This document shows, piece after piece, positions 1 through 9,139 of a stretch of DNA of 64,000 nucleotides. Each line of letters begins with the position of its first letter. Position 1 is the stretch's first letter. Where the stretch lies: the NCBI RefSeq assembly GCF_000518545.1, contig NZ_JADU01000006.1, forward strand, positions 102,606 to 166,605, in the 5' to 3' direction. The position numbers and the translations under genes are program-made. The DNA comes from Hallella seregens ATCC 51272 (lineage in GTDB: Bacteria > Bacteroidota > Bacteroidia > Bacteroidales > Bacteroidaceae). The notes beneath the pieces were generated by a model. The model saw nothing but the letters and a program-made list of their open reading frames with translations, was not told the origin of the DNA and did no database searches.

Positions 1-2
1 AC

Positions 3-1376
3 GGCAACGGCGTGTGGGCGCCCAGCATCCGCCATCACAACGGCAGGTTCTACATCTACTGGGGCGACCCCGACAACGGCGTCTTCATGGTCAGGGCCAC
101 CCATCCGGCCGGTCCCTGGGAGCCGCCCGTGCTGGTCATCCCCGGCAAAGGCATCATCGACACTACGCCGCTCTGGGACGACGACGGCCGCTGCTACCTC
201 GTCAACGCGTGGGCCAACAGCCGCAGCCGCTTCGCCTCGGTCATCACCGTGCGCGAGCTCAACGCCGAGGGCACCCGCGCCATCGGCCGGCCCGTCATCG
301 TGTTCGACGGCAACGGCACCGAGAACCACACCTGCGAGGGCCCCAAATTCTACAAGCGCGACGGCTGGTATTGGATTATGTGTCCGGCCGGCGGCGTGCC
401 CACGGGCTTCCAGCTGGCCATGCGCGCCCGCTCGCCCTTCGGCCCCTACGAGGTGCGCAAGGTGCTGGCCCAGGGCGACAGCCCCGTCAACGGGCCCCAT
501 CAGGGCGCGTGGGTGCACACGAAATACGGCGAAGACTGGTTCCTGCACTTCCAGGACAAGGGGCCCTACGGCCGCGTGGTGCACCTGCAGCCCGTGACCT
601 GGCGCGACAACTGGCCCGTCATGGGCCGCGTGCCAGCCCGTGGCTATTGCGGCACACCCTGCCTCACACACCGCATGCCCAAGGCTGCCGCCCACACGAT
701 AACCAACCCGGCGGAGAGCGATGAGTTCAACGAGCCGCGCCTTTCGCCCCAATGGCAGTGGCAGGCCAACTACGACGCCACTTTCGGCATGCCCACCGCA
801 CTGGGCTTTTTCCGCCTCTACACCCACAAGAGCGACCTGCCGCTCTGGCACACGCCCAGCCTGCTGCTCCAGAAGACGCCGGCCGACCGCTTCACGGCCA
901 CGGCTCGGCTCAAGCTCGTGGGCAAGGCCGAGGGGCAGATGGGAGGCCTCGTCATGATGGGCCTCGACTACTCGGCACTCGTCGTCAGGCGCGTGGCCGA
1001 CCGCTTCGAGCTACGGCAAATCACCTGCCACAACGCCGACAAGGGCAAGCCGGAGACCGTCCGCACGCTTGCCACGCTCCCCCCGACCGGGCGGGACGAG
1101 ACCGACTACCAGTTTGCCATCCACGAAGACATCTACATGCGCATGAACGTCTGCGACGGCCGTCTGCAGTTTGCCTACAGCCGCGACGGCCGCCGCTTCA
1201 CCCCCGTGGGCGAGCCTTTCGCCATGCGCGAGGGCAAGTGGGTGGGGGCTCGCATGGGCTTTGTGGCTCAGGAGCCCGCCGGAAATGCCAACCGCGGGTG
1301 GGTCGACGCCGACTGGTTCCGCGTGACCCCGTTGGAAAATGCCGCGAACAAGAAAGACCGCAAGCAAGCCCCTTGA
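3..1376 (+). CDS. GH43-family glycoside hydrolase, 3' part only
   Basis: This gene enters from the left edge and is open from base 3; no true start is in the window. The visible 457 residues belong to a GH43 five-bladed propeller enzyme (beta-xylosidase or arabinofuranosidase type). The sequence opens with a WAPSIRHHNGRFYIYW-like blade motif. An acidic TTPLWDDDG segment follows, then GTENHTCEGP carrying the likely general-acid Glu, then GPHQGAW. The last 200 or so residues look like the beta-sandwich (concanavalin-like) domain often attached to GH43 xylosidases. The gene ends 12 bases before the convergent permease gene. Its base composition is G+C rich, unlike that neighbour, so it probably does not belong to the same locus. 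Exact substrate cannot be told from sequence alone. Confidence 0.9.
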   Translation, partial: GNGVWAPSIRHHNGRFYIYWGDPDNGVFMVRATHPAGPWEPPVLVIPGKGIIDTTPLWDDDGRCYLVNAWANSRSRFASVITVRELNAEGTRAIGRPVIVFDGNGTENHTCEGPKFYKRDGWYWIMCPAGGVPTGFQLAMRARSPFGPYEVRKVLAQGDSPVNGPHQGAWVHTKYGEDWFLHFQDKGPYGRVVHLQPVTWRDNWPVMGRVPARGYCGTPCLTHRMPKAAAHTITNPAESDEFNEPRLSPQWQWQANYDATFGMPTALGFFRLYTHKSDLPLWHTPSLLLQKTPADRFTATARLKLVGKAEGQMGGLVMMGLDYSALVVRRVADRFELRQITCHNADKGKPETVRTLATLPPTGRDETDYQFAIHEDIYMRMNVCDGRLQFAYSRDGRRFTPVGEPFAMREGKWVGARMGFVAQEPAGNANRGWVDADWFRVTPLENAANKKDRKQAP

Positions 1377-1388
1377 GCCGCTGCCGAC

Positions 1389-2402
1389 CTATCCGTTCCC
1401 TGCTGCAACAACAAGTCCCAATCCCACGATAAAGAGCACGAACATCGCCGTAAGCAGATAGTTGGCCACAGCCGGGGCGCCTTTATACTCTTTCCATATA
1501 AATACGCCCCAGATGGCAGCTATCATCGGGGCGCCTTGCCCAAGCGCATAAGAGATGGCGGGCCCCGCCTGCCCCGATGCGATGTAGCTGAAAGCTGAAC
1601 CCAAAGCCCAAATGGCGCCCCCAAGCATGCCGGTAAGGTGAGTGCCCGCACTGCCCTTGAAGTACTCACGATAGGAAACTGGCGAGCCCACAAACGGGTA
1701 TTTCATGACAATTGTATTGAAGACGACGTTGCTAACCAGCACGCCCAGGGAGAAGATGAATATGGCCGAATAGGGAGTAAACATGCCTGCCTGAGGGCTC
1801 TTGAAGTTCTCCATGTCCATGCCTTTTACCACAAATCGGAAGAAGAGCGACATCAATACGCCGGCCAGAAGGGCCAAGACGATTCCTTTTTTATTGGCAG
1901 AAGCGGCTTCGCCCTTTGCCATGCTGGTCTTGCCTGAAGCCACTCCGTTGCAAATGATGGCAAGTACTATCAGGACGATGCCTCCAAAAAGCAGCAATGG
2001 ATTGCCGGACGGAACACCCAAATAATTGATGACAACGCCCAACACCAAGGCTATGCCCACGCCAAGCGGAAAGGCTGTTGCCATGCCTGCGAGGGACACC
2101 GAGGCAGACAAGAGTATGTTGGAGGCATTGAAGACAACGCCGCCTAAGACGATCCAACTGAAATTTTCAGCCTCTCCTTGGGCCAAATCGATCATGAACG
2201 ACCGACCTTCCTCGCCCGTAGACCCCATAGTAAGACCTAAAAGCAGGGCAAAGAGCACCATTCCAAGCACATAGTCCCAATAGAAAAGTTCATAACGCCA
2301 GCTTTTGGAAGCCAGTTTCTGGGTGTTTCCCCAAGAGCCCCAGCAAATCATGGTGACAAAACAAAAGATGATTGCCAAAAAGTAATTGTCAACAATAAAC
2401 AT
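1389..2402 (-). CDS. DMT-type sugar permease (RhaT/GRP-like), probable ribose transporter
   Basis: A 337-residue inner-membrane protein with about ten hydrophobic segments and no signal peptide. It opens with a membrane helix containing CWGSWGNTQKL, typical of the glucose/ribose porter and RhaT branch of the drug/metabolite transporter superfamily. It is the last gene of the eight-gene leftward operon, 20 bases after the esterase gene. A permease of this kind accompanies ribokinase in ribose-utilisation loci of Bacteroides, so import of free ribose (or another pentose) from periplasm to cytoplasm is the likely role. The substrate is inferred from the ribokinase in the operon, not from residues. 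Confidence 0.8.
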   Translation of the reverse strand: MFIVDNYFLAIIFCFVTMICWGSWGNTQKLASKSWRYELFYWDYVLGMVLFALLLGLTMGSTGEEGRSFMIDLAQGEAENFSWIVLGGVVFNASNILLSASVSLAGMATAFPLGVGIALVLGVVINYLGVPSGNPLLLFGGIVLIVLAIICNGVASGKTSMAKGEAASANKKGIVLALLAGVLMSLFFRFVVKGMDMENFKSPQAGMFTPYSAIFIFSLGVLVSNVVFNTIVMKYPFVGSPVSYREYFKGSAGTHLTGMLGGAIWALGSAFSYIASGQAGPAISYALGQGAPMIAAIWGVFIWKEYKGAPAVANYLLTAMFVLFIVGLGLVVAAGNG

Positions 2403-2422
2403 AGTTTTTGCTCATTTTTTAA

Positions 2423-3946
2423 TTATACATAAATTCTTTGAACGATATACAGCAGCCATTCTTTCCACTGAACAGAAGCCTTTGCCATGGACGAACGGTA
2501 TTCATGCTCCTTTTCATTGGAACATAGCCAGATGTGGAGTTCGCTCCATGAAGCATAGCTCCAGGCATCTGCCGGCTCATGGATCCATAGTTTCGGATAG
2601 CGTTCGCAGCCCTCCATGGCAGAAATGGCCGTCTTCTCAGAGACTGTTCCTCCCTGGTTGATAACGACAGCAGCAAACAGGTTCTCTTGTTTCAAGCCAT
2701 CAAAGAACGCTCTTCCCTGACCGTTCATCAGGATGAGGCCGCGCATACGCTGGGATTTTCGGATGCACCTGACATGCTTTTCCGTAGACAGCACTGCCTC
2801 ATTGGAAAAGCTGCCGTTCAGGAAAGCGACTACGATTTGTGGCAACAGCCCTTGACGCATCAGCTCATCAACAGCGTCGAGACATTGCCGTTGCTCCTCG
2901 CCGGTGGTTCCGCTGATATAGACAACAGGGTATTTGCGATAGAGTGTACTCGTGTCAGAAGGCAGCCAAACCGTAGCCTCTGGAATGTAAATCTGCTTTC
3001 CGGCCAAACAAGTCTCCATGAAAGAACGGGGGCTATCCAATCCCTCATACTTTTGTCCGCTGAAACGCGACGAGAGATAACTGAATGCAGATGGCAAAGC
3101 AGCATTCCAGACTGCGAAATCATGCCCTCCATGGCGGACGTTCCAATAATGCTGGAAGCCTTTTTCCAAAAGTAATCTGTGAAGCATTTCGTTACTCCTG
3201 CAGAGAGTTCTTTCCTTGTCTCCCACATCGATGAAAATACCTCCATCCTTCAACCTGCTGTTCTTCGAGTTCCGAACAAGATGCAGAGGTGAATGAGTTT
3301 TATAGTACGGGGTGATTCGAGCTTTGCCTTGAGCTCCTATCCCACCGAAGATTTTTCCCCACTGTTCATCCCATGCAGACTGTGGATTTTCCAACATATA
3401 CTGTTCGTCCGTCCGAATGGATGGGGAGAGGGCAACGGCAGAACCGAGAACACCATCGTTGCGAAGGGCCAGCGACAACGCGCCGGCACCTCCCATGGAA
3501 AAGCCCATCACTGCCTGATGGGCGGCATCCGGCATGGTCCTGTAATGTTCGTCGATAAATGGTTTCAGTTCATGGATGAAGAATTCTTCATAAGGCTGAC
3601 GCCCATCATAGCTGTCAACATAATAAGAAAGGTAGCCGTCAGGAATAACAATGATGAAAGGAAGAATCTGCTCCGCCTTTACCATATTGTCCATTACCGT
3701 GGCTACATGTCCATATTCCATCCAAGTGGAGCAATCGCCACCAATGCCATGCAACATGTAGACAACAGGATAACGATTGTTGTTTGCGCTGTATCCTGCT
3801 GGGAGAACAATAGAATATGCAACGTCCTTTCCCAGAATCTCACTTTGAAGACAGAGGGCCTCTTTCTCCATGGGCCGCTGTGCTGCTGAAGTGAATGGCA
3901 TGCCGAATACGAATGCCATGAAAAACAAGAGGATTTTCTTATTCAT
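2423..3946 (-). CDS. Secreted two-domain esterase, second domain apparently inactive
   Basis: 507 residues with a signal peptide (hydrophobic run ending near TSAAQ). Residues of about 25-290 form an esterase-D/CE1-type alpha/beta hydrolase: HGIGG oxyanion region, nucleophile elbow GFSMGG, acid in the DVGDKE stretch and base in RHGGHDF. From about 300 the chain repeats the start of the same fold (ATVWLPSDTSTLYRKYPVVYISG), but where the elbow should be it reads LILMNGQG. This second copy therefore has no Ser nucleophile and may bind rather than cleave. The gene lies 34 bases after an ADP-ribosylglycohydrolase-fold gene in the ribose-type operon. A periplasmic deacylase acting on an esterified ribose-containing ligand is a reasonable inference. 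Feruloyl or acetyl sugar esterase is the alternative. Confidence 0.82.
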   Translation of the reverse strand: MNKKILLFFMAFVFGMPFTSAAQRPMEKEALCLQSEILGKDVAYSIVLPAGYSANNNRYPVVYMLHGIGGDCSTWMEYGHVATVMDNMVKAEQILPFIIVIPDGYLSYYVDSYDGRQPYEEFFIHELKPFIDEHYRTMPDAAHQAVMGFSMGGAGALSLALRNDGVLGSAVALSPSIRTDEQYMLENPQSAWDEQWGKIFGGIGAQGKARITPYYKTHSPLHLVRNSKNSRLKDGGIFIDVGDKERTLCRSNEMLHRLLLEKGFQHYWNVRHGGHDFAVWNAALPSAFSYLSSRFSGQKYEGLDSPRSFMETCLAGKQIYIPEATVWLPSDTSTLYRKYPVVYISGTTGEEQRQCLDAVDELMRQGLLPQIVVAFLNGSFSNEAVLSTEKHVRCIRKSQRMRGLILMNGQGRAFFDGLKQENLFAAVVINQGGTVSEKTAISAMEGCERYPKLWIHEPADAWSYASWSELHIWLCSNEKEHEYRSSMAKASVQWKEWLLYIVQRIYV

Positions 3947-3980
3947 TTACTTTCCAATTCACAGTATTACACATTCATTG

Positions 3981-5510
3981 TCATTCGGTCCTTTTCCAAG
4001 TATTCAAGTCCTTGCACTGAATCGCATAGTCTGGATGCGGATTGAGCCATGTCACGATCATAGAGTGTCTGCCGTCGGTGAGGTCATAATTCCAATAGAT
4101 GTCATACTTGCGCTTGATGTAATCAAAAGGCATTTCAACTTCGGGCATTTCAATACCATCAATGGATATTCCAAGTCGTGCTATGTAATTGCTCGCATCT
4201 TTACCATCCCGACGAACCAAGCCTTGCAGCACAACCGCACATCCCGTGAAGGTGAAAGTGCGCTGTGTACCGAGATCAAACTTGAGAATTTGCCTCTCCA
4301 AGGGTTCAAGGCCCTCAAAACTTTCCTCTTTTGCTACTTCCATTGGCTGCTGCACTTCAAAGATATAGTTTCCCTTTCTTACCTTTCCTCCATTGGCGAT
4401 TACTACGTCTTTTAGAAGTTTCAAGTTAATGTCATAAACGGAGTTGAGGGAAATATGGGTATAAGGAAAGTCAATGTCGCCACAGCGGTCTATGGCTGCT
4501 TTCCATTTGTCAGGGATTTGGCTCCACCCTTTGATGACGCCAAGGATGCCTGCCGCCGTAGCAGGGTTACAGTCGGAATCCTGGCCGCAGCGAGTCGAAA
4601 TGTCAATGGTCTTGTCAAAGTCCCCATCACCATAGAGGAGACCCATAACACAATATGCGCCATTAATAACAGCATCAATGTCAAAAGCATTATATACCCC
4701 CTCCGGACAGCCTATGTCAAAAGAATAATTGCGCTCGACTTCGAGCCAGCAACGCTTCCAGTCATCAGGATATTGCTGGTGATAGCGAACAACATCCTCT
4801 ATGCAACGCCGATATTTACATTCGGAAGGAAGCGACTTCAGGGATGAGGTGATAATCTCTTCAATATCATCGCAGACAAAGGCATAGGTGTACATTGCCG
4901 ACATAAACACTCCACCATAATATCCATCACCATAGTTCATGATGTGGCCGATACGATCAGCAAAGCGTGCTGCAGCATTAGGCATCCCTGGACAAATCAT
5001 TCCGATAAAGTCAGATTCTATTTGAAAATCAATATCGTCTACATGCGGATTATTTTTCCAATAGCCAGAAGCAGGTGGCATTATACCATGAAGAATGTTG
5101 TATCGGGCTGCCTGATTGGCGTGCCACAGCTTGTAGTTGGCATTTGCAAATGCTTTGGCATAAGATTCCGCGGGCGCATCAATGCCTTCGTGCTGCATCA
5201 CCTCAAGAAAAGTCAGGTCCATGTAGACATCATCGTATAGTCCGGGATCTTGTTCAAAGATATCCTTACAATAGTCATCATACCAGATGATGGGGGTTTT
5301 GTCATTAATAAAAGCTCCCTTGTATTTGAATTCGGTTGGGCCTCCATAAGTGCAGCCAATGGTCTGCCCGGCCCACCCTCCTTTGATTTTATCAAGAAGC
5401 GTTTGTTCTGTCAAAGTTATCATCTGTCCAAAGGGAATAGCCGCGGTCATGTTCGTAATGCACATGAGCAACATGCCCACCAGAATATTGTACTTGTTGC
5501 TTGTCTTCAT
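3981..5510 (-). CDS. Secreted ADP-ribosylglycohydrolase-fold protein, copy 1
   Basis: 509 residues with an N-terminal signal peptide. From about residue 38 it shows the ARH/DraG all-helical fold: DKIKGGWAGQTIGCTYGGPTE, an N-terminal metal motif LYDDVYMDLTF (Asp 93, 94, 98) and the C-terminal metal motif GQDSDCNPATAAG (Asp 311, 313). In the family these acidic residues bind two metal ions and the enzyme cleaves an N- or O-glycosidic bond of ribose. After about 400 there is a beta-rich domain with a DGRHSMIVTW motif, probably for binding. Its ATG overlaps the stop of the upstream paralogue by four bases (ATGA), so the two are probably translationally coupled. Natural substrate unknown; ADP-ribose, nucleosides or ribosylated material are candidates. 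Confidence 0.85.
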   Translation of the reverse strand: MKTSNKYNILVGMLLMCITNMTAAIPFGQMITLTEQTLLDKIKGGWAGQTIGCTYGGPTEFKYKGAFINDKTPIIWYDDYCKDIFEQDPGLYDDVYMDLTFLEVMQHEGIDAPAESYAKAFANANYKLWHANQAARYNILHGIMPPASGYWKNNPHVDDIDFQIESDFIGMICPGMPNAAARFADRIGHIMNYGDGYYGGVFMSAMYTYAFVCDDIEEIITSSLKSLPSECKYRRCIEDVVRYHQQYPDDWKRCWLEVERNYSFDIGCPEGVYNAFDIDAVINGAYCVMGLLYGDGDFDKTIDISTRCGQDSDCNPATAAGILGVIKGWSQIPDKWKAAIDRCGDIDFPYTHISLNSVYDINLKLLKDVVIANGGKVRKGNYIFEVQQPMEVAKEESFEGLEPLERQILKFDLGTQRTFTFTGCAVVLQGLVRRDGKDASNYIARLGISIDGIEMPEVEMPFDYIKRKYDIYWNYDLTDGRHSMIVTWLNPHPDYAIQCKDLNTWKRTE

Positions 5511-7135
5511 TTTCTTGTCTTTTTCTTTCCGTTGTAATAAAACCTATCCGTGAGTTCGTTGGCAGAATAATAAACTATATCGTTGATACGAATGACATAG
5601 TCTTTTCTATGATTTCTCCACTTCATCACGACCTGATGATGACCTTCCTGAAGAAGATATTTCCAGGCTGGCTCTACCTTTCTTTCTGTATTTTTCATCG
5701 GCAGGAGGGATACTTGGTCGAGGTTCCCGTCTATCCATACTTCTATTTCTGCAACATAGTCATCATCAGGTTCCGCGAGTCCGAACACCTCAGAACCGAT
5801 GTGACGGATGGAAACACGATTGATATAGTCTTCATTGATATGCTTAAGACTACAGATGTTGCCCCAGATGACGAACCCATTACCATCGAAGTCAAACTCA
5901 TATTCATCGTGCATGAAGCAGTCCTTGCGATCGCGGCATACGGGATACATCCCCGTGAAATTCTGCTCCAAGGGCAACACCTTGGCTTTGGAAAGAGGTA
6001 TCTCCACCATATTGTCTATGATTTTACCTCCTTGCTGTTTAATCATTTGCAGGGCAAGTTCGTAGCTCTGTCTATAGGATTTGGAGAGAGACAAGTCTGT
6101 CCCCTGGAAACACAGGCCTTCAATCTCTTTGAGCGGCGAGAGCCAGAATTCAGGGATATGGCTGTAACCCAACACAACTCCCAGTACTCCAGCAGCCGTA
6201 GAAGGATTGCAATCGGAATCTTGACCCAGTCGCGCGGCAATATCCAATGTACGAGTGTAATCTCCATTGCCATAGAGCATCGCCAAGACTACAAATGCAG
6301 AATTTAGTTTGGCGTCAATATTGAAATTAAGGAAAACCCCTTTGGGACAGCCTATATCATGATTCCAATGCTCCTGTAGATAGAACCAGCAGTCTTTCCA
6401 ATTATCTGGGTGTGCTGCATGGTATTTGCGTACATCATTAATACACTGATAAAAAGTACTTTGCTTTGGAATCGGCTCCAGAGCATTGTCGATGATCTTG
6501 CCTATGTCATTGAGATAAAACGCGCTACAGTAAAGCCCGGCAACAAATGCGCCCCCATAAAAGCCATCGCCACTATTCATGATATGCCCCACACGGTCTG
6601 CAATGTCAAGAGCCATTGGCATGAGGCCTGGCGACATGAGCCCGATAAAATCCGCCTCTATTTGGAAATCCAAATCGTCCGCATGCGGATTATTCATCCA
6701 AAAACCGGATTCCGGAGGTTCCAAGCCATTCTTTATATTATAACGTCCCATCTGGTTTGCATGAGCCAGATGGTATTTTGCCGAAGCAAAACGCTGTGCA
6801 AGCTGTGTGGACGTACAGTCTATCCCGAGCTCTGCAAAGGCATCGGTGAAAGTGCAGTCATTATACACATCATCGAAGAGCCCTGGCTTTTTTCCCCACC
6901 AATATTTGATATACCCCTCTCCCCATGGAATAGGCTGATAGTCCTGGATATAGCTTCCCGTAAACTTAAACTCTGTCGGTGCGCCGAACACTACACCGAT
7001 AGTCTGCCCTGCCCATCCTCCTTTGATCTTGTCCATTAGCTCGGAAGTGGTTAGAGCCTTTACATTCGCTGCCGTCATGGAAAGAGAGAAGATGAGAGAA
7101 AATACAGCGACGAATAGTTTCTCCATTGTTTTCAT
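5507..7135 (-). CDS. Secreted ADP-ribosylglycohydrolase-fold protein, copy 2
   Basis: 542 residues, signal peptide ending near SMTAANV. It is closely related to copy 1 throughout: MDKIKGGWAGQTIGVVFGAPTEFKF, LFDDVYNDCTF as the first metal motif, and ARLGQDSDCNPSTAAG as the second. The C-terminal 140 residues again form a beta-rich module ending in a GHHQVVMKW motif, like the one in copy 1, which suggests tandem duplication of the whole gene followed by divergence. It lies 19 bases after copy 3 and overlaps copy 1 by four bases. Both metal motifs are intact, so it is expected to be catalytic. Possible substrates are those given for copy 1. Confidence 0.85.
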   Translation of the reverse strand: MKTMEKLFVAVFSLIFSLSMTAANVKALTTSELMDKIKGGWAGQTIGVVFGAPTEFKFTGSYIQDYQPIPWGEGYIKYWWGKKPGLFDDVYNDCTFTDAFAELGIDCTSTQLAQRFASAKYHLAHANQMGRYNIKNGLEPPESGFWMNNPHADDLDFQIEADFIGLMSPGLMPMALDIADRVGHIMNSGDGFYGGAFVAGLYCSAFYLNDIGKIIDNALEPIPKQSTFYQCINDVRKYHAAHPDNWKDCWFYLQEHWNHDIGCPKGVFLNFNIDAKLNSAFVVLAMLYGNGDYTRTLDIAARLGQDSDCNPSTAAGVLGVVLGYSHIPEFWLSPLKEIEGLCFQGTDLSLSKSYRQSYELALQMIKQQGGKIIDNMVEIPLSKAKVLPLEQNFTGMYPVCRDRKDCFMHDEYEFDFDGNGFVIWGNICSLKHINEDYINRVSIRHIGSEVFGLAEPDDDYVAEIEVWIDGNLDQVSLLPMKNTERKVEPAWKYLLQEGHHQVVMKWRNHRKDYVIRINDIVYYSANELTDRFYYNGKKKTRK

Positions 7136-7154
7136 CTATATATAAATTATCTAT

Positions 7155-9125
7155 TTATTTTGCCTCATGAACCTCAATCTCTGTGACCGAGATAAAGGAT
7201 GAAACATTCTTGGTGTATTTTTCCCAATGGGTCTGTACCTTGTCATCGAAGACTATACGTATGCCTCGGGTCATGACCGGTTCAAATTCTAGAATGTAGG
7301 AAGCGTAATGAGGTTGGAAGAATACTATATCTGTATCAGGCAACTTGGGGGAAGAGCTGAGGCCCTTAACATTTCTCCAGTGTCCATCTTGATCCTGATA
7401 CTGAACAAACAAATCGGAAAACCAGCCACCAAACTCTTCAAGACAACCTCCATTAAAAGTAAGCATTCCGATATTGTGAGGCTTATTCCAGCCATATCCG
7501 AAGTAATCCATCTTGGGATTGTTACTTTTCGCAGCAAGCGAATAAAATACAGAGTGCTCACCCCTTGTACGACCATCATTGATGGCCTTTATATCAAGGG
7601 CATAGATAGGATATCCAAAAGTTGTCCAACAGGAGTCGAGAACATTCATATTGACTTTGCGTACTGTAGTGTAGATTGTATCTGCCATAGGTGCAATATT
7701 AGGAGACTTCACAAGAATATCAAAGTTTTTCTCCAATGTATGATTACCATCCGACAAAGATAATTTTACAGGATAGTGGCCGGGTACTTCGGGAATACCT
7801 GACAATTGCCCCCTATTGAAAATAATGCCATTGGGTAGCTTTCCACTTACAAGCTTCCAGTGATATGCCTGGTTACTGCAACAGGCGAAGCTGTATTTAG
7901 ACTCCTGGCCTTGCTCAAGCACAGGTTTGGGGCCAGTACAGAATTCCAAAGGAATGACAAACTTGGCATTGGCATTGATTTTGAGTTTGTTACCTTTCAA
8001 TTTTCCCCCCATAGCTATGGAAAGCTTGATGGCCTGACGATAGGTTCTGTTGATAATATCGTCTATCGAAGCATCGGGCATATCGTAGCGTGTGACATTT
8101 ATATATCTGTCGTTGAAAGGTTTGGACCATCCCTTGATCGGTTTTGTGAGATTAGCAGGAATGGATGATGCTCCGTACATTACTCCCATGAGACCACTGA
8201 TGGTGGCAGCCTGGTTGTCACAGTCAAATCCCATGGCACAGCAAAGATCGAGCGTGCGCTGGAAATCACCGTTCCCATAGAGCATGGCAAGAATGGCACA
8301 ACAACCATTTAAATTAGCGTTCCAAATGGTCTTGGTCATAGGATCCTCGTTGATGTAGAATTCCTCCGCCATCTTAGCACGTGCCGTCTGCCATGAGTTA
8401 GGATATTGCTTATGGAGAGCTATCATCTTGCGAACACCACGCGCAAAGCGTCCATTGACAGGCAGATACTTCAAACCCTCGTCAATGAGTTTACGTATGT
8501 CGTTGCAGAAGAAAGCTTTGGCAAACATGGCACCATACATTATCGTAGGTTCTATTGCCCACGAATCACTGGTTATACGAGCTGCCCAGTCACTTTTGGC
8601 CGCGGCATAATCTACCATGCCTGGTGCAGTGTACCCCCATATCTCGTTGATGAGCTGCGGATCTATCTGGTACCAGTGGGGATTGTATTCTTGCATACCC
8701 GTAAAGGGCGGTGTGTATCCATAGTGCATCAGACCCAGAGCTGCCCTGTTGGCAAGCCATACTCTGTCACGAATATGATGCATCCACAATTGGCGCATTT
8801 GTTCGTAGGTGGGTTCGATACCGTATTTTTCCATCCCCATCAAATAGAGATATTCCACGTCAGTATCGTCATCCGAGAAAGCCCCATCATATTTCACAAG
8901 TTTATCCATATTCTTGGTGTAACCAAAGGGGAAGCGCGCCTCGTCGCCAGGCTCGTCTATAAACTTGTTTTCAAAAGGGAGCCCATAAATATTTCCGACC
9001 ATCTGTCCTATCCAGGCTCCGGCAATCTTATCCTTGAGCTGGGATAAAGAAATCTGTTGCCCATGTCCCGTGGCATGGAACAGAATCACAGGTATAAGAA
9101 GTGAAAGAAATCTTTTATGTTTCAT
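7155..9125 (-). CDS. Secreted ADP-ribosylglycohydrolase-fold protein, copy 3, with Ig-like and discoidin-like C-terminus
   Basis: 656 residues with a signal peptide. The catalytic fold (about 30-390) is a diverged relative of copies 1 and 2: first metal motif FSDDDTDVEY, closer to the classical ARH pattern, second motif GFDCDNQAATISG, where the usual GQDSDC has changed. Then comes a putative-Ig-type module (LPNGIIFN, SGIPEVPGHYPVKLSLSDG, roughly 400-475). Last is a module ending in RGIRIVFDD and SVTEIEVHEAK that resembles a discoidin (F5/8 type C) sugar-binding domain. Such tails usually hold an exported enzyme on a glycan. It is the first of the three paralogues in the operon, 14 bases after susD. 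A different substrate from copies 1 and 2 is likely. Confidence 0.84.
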   Translation of the reverse strand: MKHKRFLSLLIPVILFHATGHGQQISLSQLKDKIAGAWIGQMVGNIYGLPFENKFIDEPGDEARFPFGYTKNMDKLVKYDGAFSDDDTDVEYLYLMGMEKYGIEPTYEQMRQLWMHHIRDRVWLANRAALGLMHYGYTPPFTGMQEYNPHWYQIDPQLINEIWGYTAPGMVDYAAAKSDWAARITSDSWAIEPTIMYGAMFAKAFFCNDIRKLIDEGLKYLPVNGRFARGVRKMIALHKQYPNSWQTARAKMAEEFYINEDPMTKTIWNANLNGCCAILAMLYGNGDFQRTLDLCCAMGFDCDNQAATISGLMGVMYGASSIPANLTKPIKGWSKPFNDRYINVTRYDMPDASIDDIINRTYRQAIKLSIAMGGKLKGNKLKINANAKFVIPLEFCTGPKPVLEQGQESKYSFACCSNQAYHWKLVSGKLPNGIIFNRGQLSGIPEVPGHYPVKLSLSDGNHTLEKNFDILVKSPNIAPMADTIYTTVRKVNMNVLDSCWTTFGYPIYALDIKAINDGRTRGEHSVFYSLAAKSNNPKMDYFGYGWNKPHNIGMLTFNGGCLEEFGGWFSDLFVQYQDQDGHWRNVKGLSSSPKLPDTDIVFFQPHYASYILEFEPVMTRGIRIVFDDKVQTHWEKYTKNVSSFISVTEIEVHEAK

Positions 9126-9139
9126 AGTTGTAGTATTTT

